58,105 nucleotides of DNA, taken from contig JACDNU010000010.1 in assembly GCA_017656505.1 (NCBI GenBank), positions 1-58,105 on the forward strand. The letters run 5' to 3'. A model generated the notes under the pieces. It worked only from the letters and a program-made list of their open reading frames with translations, did no database searches and was not told where the DNA came from. This document shows positions 8,570 through 15,688 of this stretch, in pieces. Position 1 is the first letter of the stretch. Every line of letters begins with the position of its first letter. Position numbers and translations under genes: made by a program. The DNA comes from Archaeoglobus sp. (GTDB lineage: Archaea; Halobacteriota; Archaeoglobi; Archaeoglobales; Archaeoglobaceae).

Positions 8570-9811
8570 CTAAGCCCCGAACTTTTTGGCTCTGTTTGTC
8601 AGATCCAAAGCTATGTTGAAAAGATCCTTCCCACTGATTCTGCATAATCCGCCTTTGTAGGCAACAAATTCCGAAAATCTATCCGCTTCATCAACCCTTA
8701 CCCCTTCATGAACAATGGCAACCGGAACGGGATCTGCAGTATGATCCCTTACGTTTATCGGCGTGGAATGATCTGCTGTCACAATTAGACAAACCTCTGA
8801 GAAATCCAAGTTTTTAAGAATCCCTATCTCGCTGTCAACCCTCTCAATGAACTCCCTTTTGCCTTCAAAATCTCCATCATGGCCGAGCTCATCTGTTGCC
8901 TTTATGTGAACAAGAACCACATCGTGAGTCTCCAATGCTTTAACCGCCGATTCAAACTTGGCTTTGAGATTCGTGAACTTATTTCCAGTTGCTCCCTCAA
9001 CCTCGATTAAATCAGCCCCTATGAACTTTCCTATCCCTTTAATGAGGGTTGTTCCGGTTATGAAAGCAAGCTTCATCCCGAATTTTTCTTCGAAAGGTTG
9101 AACTTTCCTTACCTTCCCCCCTCCCCTCAGTAAAAGGACATTTGCCTTCAAAAGGCCATTTTTCTCCCTTTCAGCATTTTTTGGATGCTTTTCAAGGATT
9201 TTATGTGCCTCTTCCATGAAGTAATTTATTGCTTCAGCCGTAAGCTTTGCCTCCTCGCTGTCGTCGAGGGGTTTGGCTCTCTTAACCTTCAGACCCATCT
9301 CTTTGGGATCGGTATCAGAAACTTTATCCGAAACTTTTCCCTTGAATACGATCGCACCTCTATGGCCAGATCCCCTCTTAAAAACGAAATCTACTCCGAA
9401 TTTGCTCAAGTCAATCTTGCTTACCGCTTCAACGAGATCATCTGTGTCTGAAATCCTTCCCGCTCTCCTGTCGACGACGGTTTTATCGAAAACGCTACCT
9501 TCCCCCTCAACAGTTCCAAAGTTAACTCTAAAAGCGAGATCCCCTTCTTCAAGCCGGATTCCCGCTCCTGCTGCCTCGATAGGCCCTCTGCCGGAGTAGC
9601 ATTCAAAGGGATCGTAGCCGAACAAAGCCAGATGAGAAGTATCACTGCCCGGCCTGATGCCGGGAGCTATCGTATCCATAATCCCGTTGATTCCGATGCT
9701 TGCAAAGTAATCCAGATTTGGAGTTGAAGCAGAATCAAGGGGTGTTTTTCCGTCTATTGGCCTGTCTGAAACCCCATCTATGATAACAAAAAGGATTTTT
9801 TTTGGATTCAT
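8570..9811 (-). CDS. apgM: 2,3-bisphosphoglycerate-independent phosphoglycerate mutase, archaeal type
   Basis: ApgM interconverts 3- and 2-phosphoglycerate in glycolysis and gluconeogenesis. The 413-residue protein is an alkaline-phosphatase-superfamily member: VIIDGVSDRP holds the first metal-binding Asp, PGSDTSHLALFGYDP the catalytic Ser, HIKATDELGHDGD and TADHST the second metal site. The length is typical of the archaeal family. A TTG one codon earlier is less likely than the ATG at 9811. A TATA-like TTTAAAAATC lies about 25 nt upstream, so the transcript is probably leaderless. It is first in a minus-strand run with the polymer-forming protein gene 8 bases downstream. Confidence 0.93.
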   Translation of the reverse strand: MNPKKILFVIIDGVSDRPIDGKTPLDSASTPNLDYFASIGINGIMDTIAPGIRPGSDTSHLALFGYDPFECYSGRGPIEAAGAGIRLEEGDLAFRVNFGTVEGEGSVFDKTVVDRRAGRISDTDDLVEAVSKIDLSKFGVDFVFKRGSGHRGAIVFKGKVSDKVSDTDPKEMGLKVKRAKPLDDSEEAKLTAEAINYFMEEAHKILEKHPKNAEREKNGLLKANVLLLRGGGKVRKVQPFEEKFGMKLAFITGTTLIKGIGKFIGADLIEVEGATGNKFTNLKAKFESAVKALETHDVVLVHIKATDELGHDGDFEGKREFIERVDSEIGILKNLDFSEVCLIVTADHSTPINVRDHTADPVPVAIVHEGVRVDEADRFSEFVAYKGGLCRISGKDLFNIALDLTNRAKKFGA

Positions 9812-10014
9812 CAAAGGTAGATTAACTTCTGATTTTTAAACGTTATCTTTATTTCGAAAGTTATTTTGCATTTCTTATTTTGCCTTTCTTTCTCTTCCCT
9901 GATTTTGTTAGTCTGTTTTGTTTGGTCCGTGTTGGTAATTTATATCCAATTCAAATAATTCAAATAGCGTTCTAGAGCTAAAATGTCTAAACTCCTGACC
10001 TCCTAACCCAATAC

Positions 10015-10635
10015 CTACTTCAAAACCTTCCCTGTCGAAAGATACCAGAGGTACAAATCGAGCTCACCGGCCTGTATTCTCAGCTTTCCCGCCAATTTCA
10101 GAAATTTTTGTTCGATCTCCAGGTACTTTTTCCTCGTTAGGCTATTGGGCACCTCTATTATCCCATTTTTCTCCAGAATTCTCAGGATGTGTCTGTCGAG
10201 GATGGCAAGCTCCAAGTTGCCAGTGTTCCGCAAAAAATGGCTTGCCTCCTTATAGCCTATTCCTTTCACATTATTAACAAGCCATTCCCTAGCTTCCCGG
10301 GCATTCAAGCCATGAATCCTGTCCTTTATGTCAAGATACTCCCTCGCTTTGACTATGTAGCCTGCCCTGACATTGTAAAAGCGGTATCCTAACTCTTTCA
10401 GCCTTATGGCAAGCTCTCTCTCGCTTAACTCAGCAAAACCCTCATACCCGAGCTCGTTTTGAATTCGAATCCCTACTTCAGCAGACGAATTAGCCGTGAG
10501 AATGCAGAAACAGAGCTCACTGAACCACTCCTCATTTCCCTTAAATTTGAAAGAAATGAATTCATCAATTCTTTTTTTAACCAAGCCTTGGATTGCTGGC
10601 TTTAGCTTTTCGACTTGACTTATGAGCTTTAACAT
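10015..10635 (-). CDS. ogg: 8-oxoguanine DNA glycosylase/AP lyase, Ogg2 family
   Basis: The 206-residue enzyme removes 8-oxoguanine from DNA and cuts the abasic site. The helix-hairpin-helix is VKGIGYKEASHFLRN near residue 125, whose Lys matches the Schiff-base lysine of Ogg2 proteins such as that of Methanocaldococcus jannaschii. AILDRHILR, about 18 residues on, carries the catalytic Asp. The short length with no extra N-terminal domain fits Ogg2 rather than Ogg1. It lies 13 bases after the S27e gene on the same strand, so it probably ends the L44e-S27e transcript; a repair gene there is a mild oddity, but I know no functional reason for it. Confidence 0.9.
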   Translation of the reverse strand: MLKLISQVEKLKPAIQGLVKKRIDEFISFKFKGNEEWFSELCFCILTANSSAEVGIRIQNELGYEGFAELSERELAIRLKELGYRFYNVRAGYIVKAREYLDIKDRIHGLNAREAREWLVNNVKGIGYKEASHFLRNTGNLELAILDRHILRILEKNGIIEVPNSLTRKKYLEIEQKFLKLAGKLRIQAGELDLYLWYLSTGKVLK

Positions 10636-10648
10636 CTAAATGTCTAAT

Positions 10649-10825
10649 TTACTCAAGAACCTCAACGACCTCGGCCTTGATTATCCCCTTCCCGCCAGTA
10701 TGCTCGACGAGAGTTCTCCCACAGATTAGGCATTTAACGTCTATAGAGGGGTGATCAAAGACGATTTGCAAATTCTCGCAGTCTGGACATTTTACCTTTA
10801 CAAACTTGCTCTTTTTCACTCCCAC
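10649..10825 (-). CDS. rps27e: Ribosomal protein S27e
   Basis: A 58-residue small-subunit protein with a C4 zinc ribbon: [10 protein letters not shown] and [10 protein letters not shown] hold the four cysteines, with the typical ending [16 protein letters not shown] place the start at the GTG at 10825, giving [16 protein letters not shown]. It lies 10 bases after the L44e stop and follows AGGGGTGA. An in-frame extension further upstream only reads L44e out of frame. L44e and S27e are adjacent in most archaea. Confidence 0.93.
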   Translation of the reverse strand: MGVKKSKFVKVKCPDCENLQIVFDHPSIDVKCLICGRTLVEHTGGKGIIKAEVVEVLE

Positions 10826-10835
10826 GATCTCACCC

Positions 10836-11111
10836 CTAGACGAGTTCAAATCTCTTCGCCCTCCATGTCGGCCTATGTTCAGCTTTCTTACATTCCGTGC
10901 ATCTGTACCTGATGTTAACTCTCTTCGTCGGCTTATCTCCACCCGGCACTTTGCTGAACTTACCGAGATTTCCAACTTTACCCCGTCTCGCCTTCTGTCG
11001 ATTAATCCATCTAAGAGAGCTTTGCTTACCCTTGCTAACCTTTTCAACTTCATGCACGGTGTGCTTTCCACAATACTTGCAATAGGTTCTTACCTTCTTT
11101 GGATACTTCAT
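10836..11111 (-). CDS. rpl44e: Ribosomal protein L44e
   Basis: A 91-residue basic large-subunit protein found in archaea and eukaryotes, near the E site. It begins [20 protein letters not shown] and has a second zinc pair in [14 protein letters not shown], making the C4 zinc site. Its ATG overlaps the stop of the GINS gene by 4 bases (ATGA), so the two are translationally coupled. Length and order (GINS, L44e, S27e) match other archaea. Confidence 0.95.
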   Translation of the reverse strand: MKYPKKVRTYCKYCGKHTVHEVEKVSKGKQSSLRWINRQKARRGKVGNLGKFSKVPGGDKPTKRVNIRYRCTECKKAEHRPTWRAKRFELV

Positions 11112-11689
11112 TTGCTATCACCCCAGTCAATTGGCTCGGCAGCATCAGCCTTAATCAAAGCCTTTGCATTCAACTTTGGGAGCGTTACCACGTCTTCCCT
11201 ACTCAATTTATATGTTTTTCCATCAACTCCCTCGAATTTGCCAATGTTCGTTTTAACCCTCACAAGCTCAAAGTCTTTAGAAGCTTCATTAATAACTTCG
11301 TTAATAACTTTGGCTGTCTGATTTTTTGTGTTTTCCGCTGCTACTTCTCCGGTTATCGAATCTCTAAACTCTGAGATCAGCTCGGTCAGCTTCATTAGAA
11401 GGTTTTTCTCAGCGGTAGTGAGGTTTTCAACGTTAACTGCCTCCCCACAAACCTTTGCCCATGCCGCGCGGATTATCTTGCTCGTTCTAGTCTCGAAAAT
11501 CTTCCTTTGAATTCTTTTTATCGTTCTTATTTCGTCATCTATTCTGGAAACCTCATCATCGTCCGCATCTTTCCTGAGCTCTTCCAGTTCCAAAATTTTT
11601 CTCCGAATATTTTGATAAAAATCATCCTCAAGCTTTGTCAGCTTCGATCTGTTCTTTTCAAGAACTATAAGGAGTTCATCAATGTCCAT
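11108..11689 (-). CDS. GINS complex subunit, archaeal Gins51-type
   Basis: GINS is part of the replicative helicase complex with MCM and Cdc45/RecJ. The 193-residue protein has a helical A domain (residues 1-125, with long charged helices such as [19 protein letters not shown]) followed by a short beta B domain ([32 protein letters not shown]), the A-B order of Gins51/Sld5-type subunits. It overlaps priS by 11 bases and L44e by 4. Neighbouring priS is the usual archaeal arrangement and gives most of the confidence, since GINS proteins diverge strongly. GGGGGGTAG before the ATG is a good ribosome-binding site. Confidence 0.85.
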   Translation of the reverse strand: MDIDELLIVLEKNRSKLTKLEDDFYQNIRRKILELEELRKDADDDEVSRIDDEIRTIKRIQRKIFETRTSKIIRAAWAKVCGEAVNVENLTTAEKNLLMKLTELISEFRDSITGEVAAENTKNQTAKVINEVINEASKDFELVRVKTNIGKFEGVDGKTYKLSREDVVTLPKLNAKALIKADAAEPIDWGDSK

Positions 11690-12791
11690 ATCTTGCTACC
11701 CCCCTGCAAAGGAGATGGATTGCAACGAATTCTGGAGCTTCAACTTTTTCACCCGCTTTAAAACGAAAGTTTTCGCCCCCCATTCGAACATTTATATCAC
11801 TCTCAGGCAGTATTGTTAATTTAACCTTTTCATCTCCGAAAGCAATTGCATCCTCAAAGGGATCAAAATCATCGATGCTGTTTAATTCAACTTCCATCGT
11901 TTTCAGACCGCTTTTCCCATGGATTGAGCCGGGAAATCTGATGAGTCTTTTGATGTCTGCCGTAACAGGGGCGTCTATATGAATCGAGTGTTTTGAGGCG
12001 CAGGTCTCGAAGAGTTTTGAAACCATTTCCTGGAATTTCTTTCCCCTACTTATTCTCTTAAGATCGTACTCACCGCGAATAAACCTTTTTCCAAGCTCTT
12101 TATCTCTGGCTAGTATTTCCAAAGCCTTTTTTGTCTTGTCAGCTCTTATACCATTTTTTTTCAAAAATTCCGCAAGTTCTCCCTTCTTATCTTTATTCTT
12201 GAAAAAGGCAAGAACACACCTTCTGATCCTAGCAATTTGTAAGCTTCTTCCTTCAGCAGGCGAGTTTATCGATAGGTAATCAACGATCTCCCTCCTCTCC
12301 GGAGAACCCAGAAGCTGAAAGTCTCTGTCATACACATGGATATGATACCCTCTCCCACCCGAGAATACTATCTTCATGTCCTTCTCTGCGATTCCAAAAT
12401 CCTTCTGAAGTGTCTCTGAAAGCTTAATTATCTCTTTTTTTGCAACCTTAAGTGCATTCTCCATACTCTTATCTTTCAAAGGCAAATGATCTGCATCAAT
12501 ATCAAATATTAAGTCTGCATAAAGCCAGCCTTTCTTTTCCATCGGCTCTTCGGGATTTGTGTAACATGCTGAGGAGTAGAAAATATGGACTGGGGGAGAG
12601 GAGAGAATGTGGGCCTTAAGCTCCTCAAGAGATCCAAAGCTTATGTGCCTCTGCATGAAGAAGTCAGGCAATTTTTCAAAGGGAACGAAAGCCCATTCCC
12701 TCCGCTCAAAATTTGGAGGAGGGATCAGATCAGCTTTCTCGTAGTACTCTTTAAACTTCTTTGAAAGGTAGGCTTTGGTGAAATCATCCAC
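11679..12791 (-). CDS. priS: DNA primase small (catalytic) subunit PriS
   Basis: PriS makes RNA/DNA primers together with PriL. The 370-residue protein carries the catalytic triad motif DIDADHLP near residue 95 and the nucleotide-binding motif FSGGRGYHIHVYD near residue 145, followed by RRCVLAFF and the late motif TADIKRLIRFPGSIHGKSGL, all typical of archaeo-eukaryotic primases. The start is a GTG at 12791. It is first in a tightly overlapping minus-strand run priS-GINS-L44e-S27e-ogg, with dnaG about 80 bases upstream on the same strand. priL is not in the window. Confidence 0.95.
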   Translation of the reverse strand: MDDFTKAYLSKKFKEYYEKADLIPPPNFERREWAFVPFEKLPDFFMQRHISFGSLEELKAHILSSPPVHIFYSSACYTNPEEPMEKKGWLYADLIFDIDADHLPLKDKSMENALKVAKKEIIKLSETLQKDFGIAEKDMKIVFSGGRGYHIHVYDRDFQLLGSPERREIVDYLSINSPAEGRSLQIARIRRCVLAFFKNKDKKGELAEFLKKNGIRADKTKKALEILARDKELGKRFIRGEYDLKRISRGKKFQEMVSKLFETCASKHSIHIDAPVTADIKRLIRFPGSIHGKSGLKTMEVELNSIDDFDPFEDAIAFGDEKVKLTILPESDINVRMGGENFRFKAGEKVEAPEFVAIHLLCRGVARYGH

Positions 12792-12872
12792 GGAAAATCT
12801 TTTTTAGGAAACTATAAAATTTTAACTTTGAAAAATGGGTTAAAAAAATAAAAATGATGAGATTTAAGTCTT

Positions 12873-14105
12873 TTAAAGCTCATCGAACGTGATTATCCTG
12901 ATACTGGTCGGGACTTTCACAACGCTTCCCAATCTCACGCCAATTAGATAACTAATGTTTCTTTTGGCAGCGAGGTCAACGACTCTCTGGGTTATGACTC
13001 CATCGAACACTATTGTTTCTCCTTTCGTGTTGTTTGATTTTAGCGTTTTGACAAGATCCCTAACCGGAATCTCCTTCACGAGGTTGTGTCCCTTGTCGAG
13101 GATTCTAGCGATCAGTTTTCCTTCAACCTCTTCCTTGTGCTTTCTGAATACGCTGAGTGTGTCTTCCCTCTTCTCTTCCTTGGCTTTCTCCTCTTTCGTT
13201 TCTTTTAATTCTTTAGATTCTCTTTCAGCTTCTCTCTCCCTCTCCCTTGCTTCTCTTCGATTCTCCTTCAGATCCTTTACTTTTACAAGATGAACTTGTT
13301 CAACCGGAATCTTGTTTCTGAGGGATTTGATTATCTCCTTCTGCGTAAGGTCTTCGACCCCTTTTCCTTCCGGAGCTCTCGCAACATAATCTATCTCTGC
13401 CACCTGGAGAAGCTCCTTCAGGATCAGATCTCCACCTCTGTCTCCGTCCAAGAAAGCCGTCACCGTTTTCTTCTTGCTTAACTCGATTATTGTTTTAGGA
13501 ACATTCGTGCCTTCAACTGCTATAACATTCCTTATGCCGGTCTTAAGCAGATTTAGCACGTCTGCCCTTCCTTCTACTACGATTATCGCATCAGATTCAT
13601 CAACTGTTGGGCCGGCAGGTAGCTTTTCCTCGCCATACTCGATTATTTCCTCAGCCCTTGCAGCTTGCCTTACGAGGTCTCCGATCTTCTCAGATTCAAT
13701 CTCTGGCTCTTCGAAAAGATCTCTAAGCACGTCTTTTGCCCTCTCGACTATCTTCTTCCTCTTCGTTGCTCTAACATCCTCGATCTTGATGACTTTGATT
13801 TTAGCAGCGCAAGGCCCTACTCTCTCTATAGTTTCCAAAGCCGCCGCAAGTATTGCCGTTTCAATCTTGTCCAAGCTGGAAGGAACTTTAATCTCTCCAT
13901 AGCTCCTTCCTCCCTTGCTCTCTATTTTAACCTCTATTCTCCCAATTCTGCCGGTTTTCTGAAGTTCTCTGAGATCCAGTTCATCCCCAAGCAAGCCCTC
14001 TGTTTGCCCGAATATCGCCCCGACCACATCAGGTCTCTCAACAACGCCCTCAGCTATGATCTCAGCATAAATGAGGTATTTTGTGGTATCGCTTGGTGCC
14101 TTCAT
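12873..14105 (-). CDS. dnaG: Archaeal DnaG primase-like protein
   Basis: The 410-residue protein has the archaeal DnaG N-terminal region ([20 protein letters not shown]), then a TOPRIM domain with [20 protein letters not shown] near residue 165 (catalytic Glu) and [16 protein letters not shown] (DxD). A charged [16 protein letters not shown]-type stretch follows. Archaeal DnaG can make primers but is best known as a component of the RNA exosome, where it helps poly(A)-rich RNA binding; the exosome gene csl4 is elsewhere in this window. I start it at the ATG at 14105, preceded by AAGGAGTGATAGCT; a GTG three codons earlier lies inside that Shine-Dalgarno site. Confidence 0.95.
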   Translation of the reverse strand: MKAPSDTTKYLIYAEIIAEGVVERPDVVGAIFGQTEGLLGDELDLRELQKTGRIGRIEVKIESKGGRSYGEIKVPSSLDKIETAILAAALETIERVGPCAAKIKVIKIEDVRATKRKKIVERAKDVLRDLFEEPEIESEKIGDLVRQAARAEEIIEYGEEKLPAGPTVDESDAIIVVEGRADVLNLLKTGIRNVIAVEGTNVPKTIIELSKKKTVTAFLDGDRGGDLILKELLQVAEIDYVARAPEGKGVEDLTQKEIIKSLRNKIPVEQVHLVKVKDLKENRREAREREREAERESKELKETKEEKAKEEKREDTLSVFRKHKEEVEGKLIARILDKGHNLVKEIPVRDLVKTLKSNNTKGETIVFDGVITQRVVDLAAKRNISYLIGVRLGSVVKVPTSIRIITFDEL

Positions 14106-14335
14106 AGCTATCACTCCTTTTTCGCAGCCTCCTTACTTATTTTCGGTGTTTTTCCGCTACTTTCACTACCTTTTACTCTCTATACAATTCTCTGGTGTCC
14201 TAGAGAACCATTAGATACTCTTCACTTGTATTATAAATAGTTATTTGTGAATGGTAAAAGGCTTTAAGAAAAATTATCGTGACATCTAATTTAAACCACC
14301 GGAGAAGTTTTTTATCTGAAGGAGAAATTTGAGAC

Positions 14336-14944
14336 GTGAAGCTAAGGCTCAAGCTAAGGTTAAAGGTGATGCTTTCCTTAATCTGGATTTTCTTCGTTCT
14401 GTATCCGAATCCAGCCCTTCTTTTTGTGAGTGTTGAAAGACTCTCAACTCCCCAGCTTGATTGTCCGCTGAATGTCAGCAGCATGCCTTCAGATCCGAAA
14501 GAAATTGAGAAGTTCGTAATAAGGTATGTAAAGTACGATTACGATTTCAACGTTTATGGAGTGCCATGGTACATTCCAGAACCAAAGGAAGTTGTAGAGC
14601 ACAAGAAAGGAGATTGTAAAAGCAGGGCGATTCTTCTTGCTTCGATTTTAAAAGAGAAAGGTATTCCCTTCTCTTTCAAAGCATCTCCAATTCATTTCTG
14701 GGTAGATTATGAGGGGAAAGAGAAAACGGATTTCGTCAAAAAATTTGAGAATTCCTCTGCAGCGATATACGCAGACGGAAAGTGGAAGCTTCCTGAGATT
14801 GTAGACGTTGAAGAATATCTGAGAGTTTGGAAGGATGTTCTATGGGATGCGATGCCCATGTTGAGAAAGGCCATTCTCATAATTGGATTGATTTCAATTT
14901 TCTTTGTAGATAAAGTACACAGATTTCGTAGATACAAGAGCTAA
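14336..14944 (+). CDS. Membrane-anchored transglutaminase-like protein
   Basis: The 202-residue protein has an N-terminal hydrophobic segment (LSLIWIFFVLYPNPALLFV), an external-type domain, and a second membrane helix near the end (KAILIIGLISIFFVD) followed by a basic tail. The middle holds the transglutaminase-like core: KKGDCKSRAILLASILKEKG near residue 90 with the nucleophile Cys, and SPIHFWVDYEGK with the catalytic His, 25 residues on. Such cores act as cysteine peptidases or amidases; the substrate is unknown. It starts at a GTG with AAGGAG 14 bases upstream. TATTATAAATAG around 14230 may be its promoter. Confidence 0.75.
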   Translation: MKLRLKLRLKVMLSLIWIFFVLYPNPALLFVSVERLSTPQLDCPLNVSSMPSDPKEIEKFVIRYVKYDYDFNVYGVPWYIPEPKEVVEHKKGDCKSRAILLASILKEKGIPFSFKASPIHFWVDYEGKEKTDFVKKFENSSAAIYADGKWKLPEIVDVEEYLRVWKDVLWDAMPMLRKAILIIGLISIFFVDKVHRFRRYKS

Positions 14945-14998
14945 AGCGGGAAAGCTAATACCAGAAACCATTTTTAGAGAGTTAGATGTAATTGAAGT

Positions 14999-15679
14999 AT
15001 GGTAAAAAAGATCAGAAACCAAAACCATAGCTTAATCGACCTATCCCATGAGATTGACGAGAATATACCCACTTTCCCCGGGATAGAACCTCCAAAGATC
15101 TATCCTGCCCTAACCCATGCTGAATCTAGAGGAAGGTATCGAAATCTGGCGGAATTTGAGCTCACGAAGGTTGAGATGGTGACGAGTGTCGCAACTTATC
15201 TCGACTCCCCCTACCACCGCTTTAAAGACATGCGGGATATTTCCGAACTGACTTTGGAGGAAACTATTCTGGAGGGGATTGTGGTAGATGTAAGGGGAGT
15301 TAGCGAGATAAAACCAGAACATGTCAGGGGCAAAAATTTGAAAGAAAGTTTGGAAGAAAAGGCTGTTCTAATTTACACGGGCTGGGACAGATTCTGGGGG
15401 AAGAAAGAGTACTTCAACCATCCTTTTGTAACCAGAGAGCTTGCTGAACATCTTGTTGAGATGGGGGTGAAATTGGTCGGCATAGATACGATAAACATCG
15501 ATAATCCAAAAGATTTTTCGAGGCCAGCTCACACGATACTGTTAAAAAATGAGATCCTAATTGTTGAGAACCTTACAAACATCGGAAAGTTGGTGGGCAA
15601 AAAATTCAGGTTCTTTGCAGTTCCCCTCAAAATTAGAGCTGCAGCTTTTCCAGTAAGAGCTTTTGCAGAGGTTCTTTAA
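14999..15679 (+). CDS. Cyclase/kynurenine-formamidase-like metal hydrolase with altered metal motif
   Basis: The 226-residue protein belongs to the cyclase family (PF04199), which includes kynurenine formamidase and isatin hydrolase. It shows the family start SLIDLSHEIDENIPTFPG, the GIDTINID block and the late SRPAHTILLKNEILIVENL, which supplies the His and Glu metal ligands. The usual HxGTHxDxPxH motif reads SVATYLDSPYH here: the Asp and last His are kept, but both early His positions are replaced, by Ser and Tyr. A changed metal site or a changed reaction is likely. It lies 54 bases after the transglutaminase-like gene. The substrate is unknown. Confidence 0.8.
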   Translation: MVKKIRNQNHSLIDLSHEIDENIPTFPGIEPPKIYPALTHAESRGRYRNLAEFELTKVEMVTSVATYLDSPYHRFKDMRDISELTLEETILEGIVVDVRGVSEIKPEHVRGKNLKESLEEKAVLIYTGWDRFWGKKEYFNHPFVTRELAEHLVEMGVKLVGIDTINIDNPKDFSRPAHTILLKNEILIVENLTNIGKLVGKKFRFFAVPLKIRAAAFPVRAFAEVL

Positions 15680-15688
15680 AATTCTAGG

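Noticed and set aside
10649-11071. A 140-residue frame ending as S27e
   Set aside because: Its first ~80 residues only read the L44e gene in the wrong frame; the true S27e starts at the GTG at 10825 after a good ribosome-binding site.
10806-11321. A 171-residue plus-strand frame
   Set aside because: Antisense to L44e, S27e and GINS, which are certain; no start site or family match.
12850-12900. A box C/D RNA at ATGATGAGAT near the dnaG end
   Set aside because: The only CTGA lies inside dnaG, about 45 bases on, with no internal boxes and no k-turn stem.
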